Position numbers and translations under genes: made by a program. Under the pieces are notes generated by a model, which ran no database searches, was not told the DNA's origin, and saw only the letters and a list, made by a program, of their open reading frames with translations. Below, piece after piece: positions 23,129 through 31,376 of a stretch of 46,540 nucleotides of DNA. The stretch comes from Streptomyces antioxidans (GTDB lineage: Bacteria; Actinomycetota; Actinomycetes; Streptomycetales; Streptomycetaceae), in assembly GCF_000968685.2 (NCBI RefSeq), contig NZ_LAKD02000137.1:1-46540 (forward strand). Reading direction: 5' to 3'. The first letter of the stretch is position 1, and each line of letters opens with the position of its first letter.

Positions 23129-24081
23129 GACCCTCCGCTCAGAAAGTACGAGGAGGTCACCGCGAGCAGCGCCAGCAGGAAGGAGCCGGCGAGCAGTTCG
23201 GGCACCCGGAACAGCCGTACCTTGGCCCAGAAGACCTCGGCCGCCGCCAGCACCGCGCCCAGCAGCGCGACCTTCGCCGCGAACAGTACGAGGGCCAGCG
23301 CGAGCGTGGTCCACGAGGCGCTGGTGGCAATGCCCCACGGCGCGAACAGCGAGGACAGCAGCCCCAGCAGCAGGGTGAGCCGCAGCTGGGCGCCGAGTTC
23401 GACCAGGGCCAGGTCGCCTCCGGCGTACTCCAGCACCATCGCCTCGTGAATCATGGTCAGTTCCAGGTGGGTGGACGGGTTGTCCACCGGGATCCGCCCC
23501 GTCTCCGCGAGCACCGCCACCGCGAGCGCGGCCGTGGCCAGCAGGCCCGCCGGGGAGGCGAGCCGGGCCGGCTCCTCGACGGCGCCGGTGACGATGGCCG
23601 GGAGGTTGGTCGTCCCGGCCGGTATCGACAGGGCGAACACCGCCAGCAGGATCGTCGGCTCCACCAGCGCGGCCACCGTCATCTCCCGGGAGGCGCTCAT
23701 CCCGCCGAACGCCGTCCCGGTGTCAAGCCCGGCCAGCGCCAACGCCAACGTGCCGAGCGCGATCAGCGCCACCACCACGATGAGGTCCGCATGCCCGCTC
23801 ACCGGGGTGTCGGTGGACAACAGCGGCACCAGCGCGGTGGCCACCACGGTGGTGGCGACCAGCAGCGCCGGTGCGATGCGAAAGGCGGGCCCGGTCCCGG
23901 CAGGGGTGATCGCCTCCTTGCCCAGCAGCTTGCGGATATCCCGCCACGGCTGGAGCACGCCGGCCCCGGCCCGGCCCTCCAGACGGGACCTCACCTGCCG
24001 CATCCACCCGGTCAGCAGCGGCGCCCCGGCGCCGACGACAACGATCTGGCCTGCCACGGCCGCGTATCCGACAGTACTCAT
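23125..24081 (-). CDS. HyfC/HycD-like (NuoH-type) subunit
   Basis: A 318-aa NuoH-family protein with eight helices that links the soluble arm to the pumping subunits. Signatures: QPWRDIRKLLGKEAITPAG, SASREMTVAALVEPTIL and the quinone-pocket-type loop ETGRIPVDNPSTHLELTMIH with conserved acids. Overlaps the next gene by 4 nt and follows the HyfB-like gene by 10 nt. Confidence 0.92.
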   Translation of the reverse strand: MSTVGYAAVAGQIVVVGAGAPLLTGWMRQVRSRLEGRAGAGVLQPWRDIRKLLGKEAITPAGTGPAFRIAPALLVATTVVATALVPLLSTDTPVSGHADLIVVVALIALGTLALALAGLDTGTAFGGMSASREMTVAALVEPTILLAVFALSIPAGTTNLPAIVTGAVEEPARLASPAGLLATAALAVAVLAETGRIPVDNPSTHLELTMIHEAMVLEYAGGDLALVELGAQLRLTLLLGLLSSLFAPWGIATSASWTTLALALVLFAAKVALLGAVLAAAEVFWAKVRLFRVPELLAGSFLLALLAVTSSYFLSGGS

Positions 24082-24091
24082 GGGTGCGCTC

Positions 24092-26125
24092 TCACCAGCC
24101 CACCGTCAGCGCCAACAGCAGGACGACCAGGCCGGCGAAGCCGTAGCCGAGATACAGGTGAACACTGCCACCCGCCAGACGCCGGACGGCCTGCCCCGTA
24201 CCCGCCAGGGCCCGGAGCACCGGCTCGTACAGCCGGTGCTCGATCCGGTCGGGCACCCGGCGCTGGAAGCGCACCCGCTCCACCAGATACGCCGACTCCC
24301 GCACCGGCGTGACGTTCACGTCCTGCTCCGGGGCGAGCACATCGTCGAAGACCCGCTGCAGCGGTTCCGCGAACGAGGTCGCCGTATAGGCCATACGCGG
24401 TGTCGGAGCCCCGCCCCCACAGTCCCAAAGCCGGGCGCCCGCGCGGCGCCGACGGCGTGCGCACAACCGGGGCAGCCCGGCGGCGAGCGCGAGCGCCACG
24501 GTCAGGGCGGCCACTACCCACAGCGGCGACAGGCTCGCCGAGACATCGGCAAGGCGCACCCTCAGCCCGCCACCCGTCAGCGCACCGCTGCCCGGCAGCC
24601 CGGCCGCACCCACGGCCCGGTCCAGGCCGTCGCCCAACAGGCCCGGTACCAGAGCCAGTGCCGCGCACAAGACGGCGAGCAGCCCCATCCCGGCAAGCAT
24701 GGGCGCGGGCGCTTCCCCGGCCGTGGCAGCCTGTTCGCTGCGGGGACGGGAGAAGAAGCCCACCCCGAGCGCCTTGACGAACACGGCCGCGGCGATGCCC
24801 GCCGACAGGGCGATCAGCGCCACCGACAGCGGCAGCACGACCGCCACCGCGACACCCGGCACCTGAAACCCGTGGATCAGGGACTGCAGCAGCAGCCACT
24901 CGCTGATGAACCCGTTCCCCGGCGGCAGCGCCACCGCGCCAAGGGCCGCGAGCGCGAACAGCCCCGCCGTGGCCGGCATGCGGGAGCGCAGCCCGCCCAG
25001 CCGGTCGAGGTCGCGCAGACCGGTCGCCCTCAGAACGGATCCGGCCGCGCAGAACAACAGGGCCTTGAACGCGGCGTGGTTGACCACGTGCAGCAGCGCC
25101 GCGGCCAGGGCCAGCGCGGCCAGCGGCCGGTCGCCGTAGGCAGCGAACAGCCCCGACGCCCCGACACCGACAATGACCAGGCCCATGTTCTCGCTCGTCG
25201 AATACGCCAGCAGCCGCTTCAGATCGGCGGCCATCGCCGCCTGCAGGATCCCGTACACCGCGCTGACCCCGCCCACCGCCATCACCCCCAGCCACCACCA
25301 CGCCGGACCGCCGCCCAGCAGATCCAGGCCGGTGCGGACGAGACCGTAGACGCCGAGGTTGACCATGGCTGCGCTCATCAGCGCCGAGACGGGGCTGGGC
25401 GCCTCGGGATGGGCTCGCGGCAGCCAGGCGTGCAGCGGCACCGTCCCCGCCTTCGACGCGAACGCCGCCGCGACCAGCACGAACACCAGCCCGCGCAGCG
25501 CAGGCGACACACCCTGCGCGCCCGCCCGCAGCGCCGCGAAGGTCTCCCCGCCCGCCTGCGCGGCGAACAGCGCGAACCCCGCCAGCAGCAACATCAGCCC
25601 CAGGTGCGTCATCACCGCGTACCACACACCCGCCTGCCACACCGAGGCCCGCTCCCGGTGCTCGGCCAGTACCAGCAACAGCGAGCCGAGGGCCATCAGC
25701 TCCCACAGCACCAGGAACGTGGACACCGAGGCCGCCACCGGCACGAGGACCAGCGTGAGCGCGAACAGCGGCAGCACCGCCTGCGCGGTCCGCGAGCCCA
25801 GGCCGTGTGGCCCGTCTCCGGCGGCGTAGCCGATGCCGTACACCGCGACCGCGACGACCACCGCCCCCGCCACCGCCATGAACACACCCGCCAGCGCGTC
25901 CACCGCCACATGCGCCCCTGCCAGCGGCACCAACCCGGGGAGGGCAGCCGCCCAGCGGCTGCCCTCCAGCGCGGCCACACCCGCCGTACCACCGCCCGCC
26001 CCCACGCCCGCCGTGAGTACGCCCACCACCGGCACCCGCAGCCGGCACGGCAGCAACAGCCCGGCCAGCGCACCCGCACCGCCCACCCCGGAGGCCGTCG
26101 CGAGGGCGGCCGGCACCACTGTCAC
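24092..26125 (-). CDS. HyfB-like (NuoL-type) antiporter subunit
   Basis: A 677-aa membrane protein with about 16 helices. It carries LVLWELMALGSLLLVLAEH (helix 5 Glu), ASKAGTVPLHAWLPRAHPEA (helix 7 Lys) and DLKRLLAYSTSENMGLV. The C-terminal extension has a soluble stretch then one last helix. GTG 26125 overlaps the previous stop, but GTG 26119 has better spacing from GGGAGG and may be the true start. Counterpart of Rv0083 in M. tuberculosis. Confidence 0.92.
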   Translation of the reverse strand: MTVVPAALATASGVGGAGALAGLLLPCRLRVPVVGVLTAGVGAGGGTAGVAALEGSRWAAALPGLVPLAGAHVAVDALAGVFMAVAGAVVVAVAVYGIGYAAGDGPHGLGSRTAQAVLPLFALTLVLVPVAASVSTFLVLWELMALGSLLLVLAEHRERASVWQAGVWYAVMTHLGLMLLLAGFALFAAQAGGETFAALRAGAQGVSPALRGLVFVLVAAAFASKAGTVPLHAWLPRAHPEAPSPVSALMSAAMVNLGVYGLVRTGLDLLGGGPAWWWLGVMAVGGVSAVYGILQAAMAADLKRLLAYSTSENMGLVIVGVGASGLFAAYGDRPLAALALAAALLHVVNHAAFKALLFCAAGSVLRATGLRDLDRLGGLRSRMPATAGLFALAALGAVALPPGNGFISEWLLLQSLIHGFQVPGVAVAVVLPLSVALIALSAGIAAAVFVKALGVGFFSRPRSEQAATAGEAPAPMLAGMGLLAVLCAALALVPGLLGDGLDRAVGAAGLPGSGALTGGGLRVRLADVSASLSPLWVVAALTVALALAAGLPRLCARRRRRAGARLWDCGGGAPTPRMAYTATSFAEPLQRVFDDVLAPEQDVNVTPVRESAYLVERVRFQRRVPDRIEHRLYEPVLRALAGTGQAVRRLAGGSVHLYLGYGFAGLVVLLLALTVGW

Positions 26126-26604
26126 CTCCCGGTCACCCGCCGCAGCGCCGCCACGATCGCCTCCGGCTCCGGCGGGCAGCCGGGGACCTGGAGGTCCACC
26201 GGTACGACATCGGAGACCGCGCCCTCGACGCCGTACCCGCCCGCGAACTCTCCGCAGTCGATCGCGCAGTCCCCCACCGCGACCACCAGCCGCGGCTCAC
26301 CCATCGCCGCCACCGTGCGCCGCAGCGGCTCCGCCATGTTCCGCGTCACCGGCCCGGTCACCAGCGCCACATCCGCGTGCCGCGGCGAGGCCACCAGCCG
26401 GGCGCCGTACCGCTCGGCGTCGTACACCGGATTGAACGCCCCGGCGATCTCGATCTCACAGCCGTTGCAGGACCCCGCGTCCACACACCGCACCTGCACC
26501 GACCCGCCGAGCTCCCGCGCCTTCTCTGGCACTTCACCCTCGGGAGGCGGCGGGGCGGGCTCAGCCACCCGACCGGTGGCGCGGATCTTGCGCAACAGGC
26601 TCAT
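26122..26604 (-). CDS. Ehr/HycG-like [4Fe-4S] small subunit
   Basis: A 160-aa NuoB/hydrogenase-small-subunit protein. Cysteines of the proximal cluster are kept: C46 and C49 in GSCNGCEIE, C113 in GDCAIDC and C143 in VPGCPPEPEAI. So the electron-transfer side is intact while the NiFe side of the partner is lost. ATG 26604 with AGGAGAGG upstream; a longer frame upstream is rejected because it runs through the 13-nt repeats. First structural gene of the operon, counterpart of Rv0082. Confidence 0.9.
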   Translation of the reverse strand: MSLLRKIRATGRVAEPAPPPPEGEVPEKARELGGSVQVRCVDAGSCNGCEIEIAGAFNPVYDAERYGARLVASPRHADVALVTGPVTRNMAEPLRRTVAAMGEPRLVVAVGDCAIDCGEFAGGYGVEGAVSDVVPVDLQVPGCPPEPEAIVAALRRVTGR

Positions 26605-26865
26605 GAACCTCTCCTGACACGGTGAGGGCTTGTCCGCGGGTGACCAACGGCCCAACGGCCACCCCACGACGGGCGTTATGACACTTTCCCTGCGCTTTGC
26701 CTCATCGGCGGCTCTTCGCGACCGGATCACGACCGGTGGAGGCGACCGGTGGAGGCGACCGGTGGAGGCGACCGGTGGAGGCGACCGGTGAGCCGCCGCC
26801 TCCCGGCACCACAGAGCGCTGTCCAGCCCACGAGACGAGAGACGACCGCCGATCAAGGGCCGCCG
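26605..26865. repeat. gap with 13-nt minisatellite
   Basis: Between ArsR B and the small subunit. GACCGGTGGAGGC is repeated 4.6 times at 26731-26790. The rest (26605-26700) would carry the operon leader; no clear promoter was recognised. Confidence 0.6.
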
Positions 26866-27216
26866 CTACGACGGCGGCTTCGCCTCCCCCTGCGCGGCCT
26901 GGAGGCCGGCCAGCAACTCGGCCTGCCCGGCCAGCACCCCGGACAGGATGGTGCGTGCCACCCGCAGGAGCTCCGCGACATGGGGACTGGTCAGCGAGTA
27001 GTACACCGTGGAGCCCTCCTTGCGCGTCACGACCAGGTTCGCCCGCCGCAGCACGGCCAGTTGCTGGGAAAGGTGCGCGGGCTCGATGCCCACCTCGGGC
27101 AGCATCTCGGCGACCGAGTGCTCGCGCTCGCTCAGCAACTCCAGGACACGGATACGCGCCGGGTGGCCGAGGGTCTTGAAGAACTCCGCCTTCAATTGGT
27201 ACAGCGGCGTACTCAT
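26866..27216 (-). CDS. ArsR-family regulator, paralogue B (Rv0081-like)
   Basis: A 116-aa winged-helix protein (LGHPARIRVLELLSEREHSV, recognition helix HLSQQLAVLRRANLV, wing KEGSTVYYSL). No Cys metal site. First gene of the Ehr operon in the same place as Rv0081 ahead of Rv0082-Rv0087 in M. tuberculosis, a hypoxia-linked regulator. ATG with AAGGGGG upstream. A 32-nt palindrome lies 160 nt upstream. Confidence 0.9.
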   Translation of the reverse strand: MSTPLYQLKAEFFKTLGHPARIRVLELLSEREHSVAEMLPEVGIEPAHLSQQLAVLRRANLVVTRKEGSTVYYSLTSPHVAELLRVARTILSGVLAGQAELLAGLQAAQGEAKPPS

Positions 27217-27543
27217 CGTGTTGCCCCCTTCCCGGCACAGCAGCACGGCCCCACCGGCCGGACTTCGGAGCATCGCATCCACCCACTCGTCAAGAACATG
27301 CGGCTCATCCTCGCGTGCGGCACCGGCCGGACCGAACCCGCGCCGAGGGACCGGCCGCCAAAACCAGCCGTGAAACTCAGTAATTGCCAACATTAGCAAT
27401 TGCTGAGTTCGCGCGAGACCTACATGGTTGATCTCCTGGCGGCGGCCCGCCCGTGACCTTGCGTGGCGCGGGCGGGTCGGCCCGGGCGGCGCCCGATGAG
27501 CGCCGGGCACGCGACGTCGGGGCCGGGGCGGTAGAAAGGGCGT
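27217..27543. other. divergent intergenic region ArsR B / MarR
   Basis: 327 nt. It carries the 27376-27407 palindrome and a locally AT-rich stretch that is the only obvious promoter zone for the ArsR-Ehr operon. No gene supported. Confidence 0.5.
27376..27407. promoter_or_regulatory. 32-nt palindrome, putative ArsR operator
   Basis: Arms CTCAG-T-AATTGC and GCAATT-G-CTGAG around CAACATTA. Only one mismatch in the 12-bp arms. AT-rich in a GC-rich setting, upstream of ArsR B. Confidence 0.65.
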
Positions 27544-28035
27544 ATGGCCCGCCCTTCTCCAGCCTCCGAGTCCGATGCCGAGGCGATGGTCAGCGCTCTG
27601 TTGACCGCGTCCAGGCTGCTTGTCGCCGTCTCCGCCCGGTCGTTGGCCGCGGTGGAGGATTCCCTGACGCTGCCGCAGTTCCGGATGCTGGTGGTGCTCG
27701 ACGGCCGGGGGCCGCTGAGTCTGTCCGGGCTGGCGGGGGAGTTGGGGGTGCAGCCCTCGACCGCGATGCGCATGATCGACCGCTTGGTCGCGGCGGGCAT
27801 GGTGGCGCGCGGTGTCACCGCGGAGGACCGGCGCACCAGCGTGATTTCCCTCACCAAGGACGGTCGGCGGATTGTGAACGAGGCCACCGGCCGACGGCGA
27901 CGGGAGATCGCGGGCATCGTCGACGTCATGCCGCCCGGTCAGCGGCGTCATCTCATCGAGGCGCTGCAGGCGTTCACGGAAGCCGGTGGCGAACCCCCGG
28001 TGGATAACGGCCCACGGACGCACGCGACCTGGTGA
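27544..28035 (+). CDS. MarR-family regulator
   Basis: A 163-aa winged-helix protein. The recognition helix region is LAGELGVQPSTAMRMIDRLV and the wing is TAEDRRTSVISLTKDGR, with dimerising helices at each end. It lies 15 nt upstream of the ClC gene in the same direction. A palindrome in the gap suggests it controls the transporter. Confidence 0.9.
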   Translation: MARPSPASESDAEAMVSALLTASRLLVAVSARSLAAVEDSLTLPQFRMLVVLDGRGPLSLSGLAGELGVQPSTAMRMIDRLVAAGMVARGVTAEDRRTSVISLTKDGRRIVNEATGRRRREIAGIVDVMPPGQRRHLIEALQAFTEAGGEPPVDNGPRTHATW

Positions 28036-28049
28036 CCCACACCCATTCT

Positions 28050-28064
28050 TTTGCATAATGCAAA
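28050..28064. promoter_or_regulatory. 15-nt palindrome before ClC gene
   Basis: TTTGCATAATGCAAA is perfectly palindromic about its central A. It overlaps the first possible ATG of the ClC gene. Size and symmetry suit a MarR-type dimer. Confidence 0.55.
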
Positions 28065-29988
28065 GATGGGTAGTGAAACGATCGGTCTCCGGCGAGTGCC
28101 TTCCCTCCCCGTGCGCGCGGGCTCCGCGCGGCTGCTGAACGGCACAGGGCAGGGGCAGGGAGGGGTGATCGCGCTCGCGCTGGTGGTGGGATGCGGTGCC
28201 GGGCTCGGGGCGATCGCCTTCCGGTGGCTGATCCAGACCTTCACCCGACTGCTGTCGGGCCACGCCGACTATTCCGCCGCCGGGCATGCCGCCCATCCGG
28301 GACTGCCGTGGCTCGGCCCGTGGTTCGTCGTACTGGCGCCGGTGGTCGGCGGGCTGCTGTACGGGCCGCTGGTACAGCGCTTCGCCAGGGAGGCGCGCGG
28401 GCACGGCGTACCGGAGGTGATGTACGCGGTGGCGCATCGCGGGGGCCGGATCGCGCCGCGGGTCGCGGTGGTCAAGGCGGTGGCGTCGGCGCTGTGCATG
28501 GGGTCGGGCGGTTCGGTGGGGCGGGAGGGACCGATCGTGCAGATCGGCTCGGCGCTCGGTTCAACCGTCGGGGGGGTACTGCGGATGCCGGAGGACCGCA
28601 GGCGACTGCTGGTCGCCTGTGGCGCGGCGGGTGGCATCGCGGCCACCTTCAACGCCCCTCTGGCCGGGGTGTTCTTCGCCATGGAGCTGATCCTGCGGGA
28701 CTTCGCCGTGGAGTCCTTCGGCGCCGTGGTCCTCTCCAGTGTCACCGCGAGCGTCATCGGCCGAGCGGTGCTGGGGGACGAGGCGTTTCTGACCCTGCCC
28801 GCCTTCCATGTGGCCCATCCCGAGCAGTATCTGCTGTTCGCACTGCTCGGGGTGGTCGCGGGCGCGGTCGGTGTGACCTTCACCCGGGTGCTGTACCTGA
28901 TCGAGGATGTCTGCGACTGGGCCTGGCGGGGGCCGGAGTGGCTGCGTCCGGCGGTCGGCGGACTGCTGCTGGGCGGTCTGCTGCTCGTACTGCCCCAGAT
29001 GTACGGGGTGGGCTACCCGGTGCTGGAGGGCGCCATCGAAGGCCGGTATGCCATGGGCCTGCTGCTGCTCCTGCTGGTCGGCAAGATCGTCGCGACCAGC
29101 CTGACCATCGGTATCGGCGGCTCGGGCGGGGTGTTCGCGCCCAGCCTCTTCCTCGGCGCGATGACCGGCACCGCCTTCGGCGTCACGGCCCATCAACTGC
29201 TGCCCGGCGTCGCCGGAGCGGTGGGCGCCTACGGGCTGGTCGGCATGGGCGCGGCCTTCGCGGGCGCGGCCCGCGCCCCCATCACCGCCGTGATCGTGCT
29301 GTTCGAGCTGACCGGGCAGTACACCATCATCCTGCCGATGATGCTCGCCATCGTCCTGGCCACGCTCACCAGCCGCCTGCTGTCACGCGACACCATCTAC
29401 ACCCTCAAGCTGCGCCGCCGCGGCATCGACCTGGACAGCGCGCGGCTGGGGTCATCACTGGCCGGCGCGAGGGTCCGCGACGTCATGGAGGAACTTCCCG
29501 CCGCATTGCCCGGCGACCTGCCGCTGAAGGACGCCACCGATGTGATCGCCCGCTCCGGACACGGAGTCCTGCCCGTCACCGACCGGGGCGGGCGGTACGC
29601 GGGTATGGTCACCGCACGGGCCGTGGCCGAGGCACTCACCGAGCCCGATCCCGCCCTCGACGCCCACGCCGCCCCGCGCGTCGTCGCGGACCTCGCCGAG
29701 CGGCCCTCGGCGGTGACCGCCGGCGCCCCGCTGAGCGGGGCGTTGCACACCCTGGTCAGCACCGACGGCGCCGGACTGCCCGTGCTGGACGCGGAGACCG
29801 GCGAACCGGTCGGCTGGCTCACCCACCAGACCGTGCTGAGCGTCCTCCACGCGCCCGCGGTCCCCCGCCGGGAACCCCTGACCTCACGTCAGCGCGCTTC
29901 CGCGAGCGCCGAGACTCACCGCGGCGCGGGCCGTTCGTCGGGGAGTACGCGTACGAAGGGGATGTGGTCACGCCCGATGCGGTGGTAG
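28051..29988 (+). CDS. ClC chloride channel/antiporter with CBS domains
   Basis: A 645-aa protein. The ClC core spans about 30-440 with GSGGSVGREGPIVQIG (gating Glu in GREGP) and GIGGSGGVFAPSLFLG (ion-binding GxFxP). Two CBS domains follow at about 475-600 (VRDVMEELPAALPGDLPLKD; VTARAVAEAL). The gating Glu suggests Cl-/H+ exchange. The first ATG (28058 region) sits in the palindrome; ATG 28066 (MGSETIGL) may be the true start. Its last 73 nt overlap the opposite-strand oxidoreductase gene. Confidence 0.92.
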   Translation: MHNAKMGSETIGLRRVPSLPVRAGSARLLNGTGQGQGGVIALALVVGCGAGLGAIAFRWLIQTFTRLLSGHADYSAAGHAAHPGLPWLGPWFVVLAPVVGGLLYGPLVQRFAREARGHGVPEVMYAVAHRGGRIAPRVAVVKAVASALCMGSGGSVGREGPIVQIGSALGSTVGGVLRMPEDRRRLLVACGAAGGIAATFNAPLAGVFFAMELILRDFAVESFGAVVLSSVTASVIGRAVLGDEAFLTLPAFHVAHPEQYLLFALLGVVAGAVGVTFTRVLYLIEDVCDWAWRGPEWLRPAVGGLLLGGLLLVLPQMYGVGYPVLEGAIEGRYAMGLLLLLLVGKIVATSLTIGIGGSGGVFAPSLFLGAMTGTAFGVTAHQLLPGVAGAVGAYGLVGMGAAFAGAARAPITAVIVLFELTGQYTIILPMMLAIVLATLTSRLLSRDTIYTLKLRRRGIDLDSARLGSSLAGARVRDVMEELPAALPGDLPLKDATDVIARSGHGVLPVTDRGGRYAGMVTARAVAEALTEPDPALDAHAAPRVVADLAERPSAVTAGAPLSGALHTLVSTDGAGLPVLDAETGEPVGWLTHQTVLSVLHAPAVPRREPLTSRQRASASAETHRGAGRSSGSTRTKGMWSRPMRW

Positions 29989-30416
29989 TCCTCCGCGCTG
30001 CCGTCGGCCTCCAGACCGCACATTCGCATCAGTCCCCTGGCCAGGCGTGGATGCCGCAGCGCGTAGGTGGCCATCAGACGCCCGGACTCCTCCGGGCCCA
30101 GTGGCTCGGCGATCGCCGGCATCCGGCGCCGTCCGACCTGGATGGTGACGTGCGGAGTGCGCAGGACGTTGCGGTACCACTGCGCGGACGGGCCGAAACC
30201 GGAGGCGAGGTGGTACGCCCCGGTCGCCGGGTCGCGACCGGTCACCTCCAGGACGGCCTGCCGCGGCAGGCCACTCGTCCGGCCCGTATGCGTGAGCAGC
30301 AGCATCCGGCCGCCCAGCAGCCACCCCAGGCGCCAGCGGTAGAGCAGGAGCGGCGCCCGGAACATCACCCTGCGCAGCCCGGAGGGCGGGGGCACCCGCG
30401 TGCGGCGGTTCGGCAT
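29916..30416 (-). CDS. deazaflavin (F420)-dependent nitroreductase-family protein
   Basis: A 166-aa split-barrel protein of the DUF385/Ddn type: LLLTHTGRTSGLPRQAVLEV, ASGFGPSAQWYRNVLRTPHV and VTIQVGRRRMPA are the family motifs for F420 binding. ATG 30416 with GAGGAG upstream. Convergent with and overlapping the ClC gene end. Substrate unknown. Confidence 0.9.
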   Translation of the reverse strand: MPNRRTRVPPPSGLRRVMFRAPLLLYRWRLGWLLGGRMLLLTHTGRTSGLPRQAVLEVTGRDPATGAYHLASGFGPSAQWYRNVLRTPHVTIQVGRRRMPAIAEPLGPEESGRLMATYALRHPRLARGLMRMCGLEADGSAEDYHRIGRDHIPFVRVLPDERPAPR

Positions 30417-30526
30417 CGACCGGTCTCCTCCCCGTGGGCGGCCGGGGTCCGCACTCGCGCCGTTGGGGGCGGCGGAGCGTAGCGAATCGGAGGCGCCCCG
30501 GCCATCGGTTCCGCGTGCTTTATCAA

Positions 30527-30543
30527 AGTGCAAATTTTGCACT
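30527..30543. promoter_or_regulatory. 17-nt perfect palindrome
   Basis: AGTGCAAATTTTGCACT, symmetric about a central T. It lies in an AT-rich island between the divergent oxidoreductase and DUF4142 genes. Contains the TGCAAA/TTTGCA half-sites also seen at 28050. Confidence 0.6.
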
Positions 30544-30628
30544 GTCTAAAAGTCTAGCGTTCTGCGTGCCCACGACGCATGTGTCCGCCCCCCCCCGCAG
30601 GCGGACCCACCCCGATCCAGGAGGCACC

Positions 30629-31294
30629 ATGACCGCGCACGCCCGGTCGGCATCCGGCCGCTCACGCAACCTCACCATCGCGGGCGTCCTGCTCCTCGCC
30701 CTGGCCGTCGTGTCCGGAGCGATCGTGTGGGCAACCCGGGGCGACGCCAACGCCACGGAGAACTCCTCGTCGAACTTCCCCAGCGCCAAGCCGGCCGCCC
30801 CGGGTGATGTGGTCACCACGGCCGGGCCGGTGAGCAAGCTGGACATGGAGTTCCTGGCGAAGGTGCGGCAGGCCAATCTGTGGGAGGCCCCGGCCGGGCG
30901 ACTCGCCCAGACCCACGCCACCAGTGAGGCCGTCAAACGGGCCGGGATGCACGTGATGGACGGACACTCCAAGCTGGACGAGTTCGTCCGCAACACCGCC
31001 GAGGCACTGAACGTCGCCCTGCCGGACGAGGCCAGCGCCGAGCAGCAGGGCTTCGTCCGCACTCTGGAGGACGCTCAGGGCGCCGACTTCGACAAGAAGT
31101 TCGCCAACATCCTCCGCGGCACCCACGGCAAGATCTTCGTCACGATCGCCCAGGTCCGCGCCAGCACCAAGAACTCCCTGATGCGCCGCTTCGCCTCCGA
31201 GGTCAACCTCACCGTCCTCGACCACCAGAACGTCCTGGACGACTCCGGCCTGGTCGACGAGGCCACCTACGACGACATCGCCTCCACCTTCTGA
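30629..31294 (+). CDS. DUF4142 secreted/membrane protein
   Basis: A 221-aa protein. The N-terminal membrane anchor is about 14-36 (NLTIAGVLLLALAVVSGAIV), then a Ser/Pro linker and a helical ferritin-like DUF4142 domain from about 70 (KLDMEFLAKVRQANLWEAPA; MHVMDGHSKLDEFV). Extracytoplasmic; function unknown. ATG with AGGAGGCACC upstream. Confidence 0.9.
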   Translation: MTAHARSASGRSRNLTIAGVLLLALAVVSGAIVWATRGDANATENSSSNFPSAKPAAPGDVVTTAGPVSKLDMEFLAKVRQANLWEAPAGRLAQTHATSEAVKRAGMHVMDGHSKLDEFVRNTAEALNVALPDEASAEQQGFVRTLEDAQGADFDKKFANILRGTHGKIFVTIAQVRASTKNSLMRRFASEVNLTVLDHQNVLDDSGLVDEATYDDIASTF

Positions 31295-31376
31295 CACGCG
31301 AATGCACGGCGGGACGGCGGGCGCACGCCCGGCGGGCAGAGGGATGCCCAGCCGCCCGCCCCCGTCCCGTCCGAGG

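Noticed and set aside
23453..26617. 1054-aa plus-strand open frame
   Set aside because: Antisense to the HyfC/HyfB-like and small-subunit genes; composition is low-complexity Arg/Gln/His/Pro.
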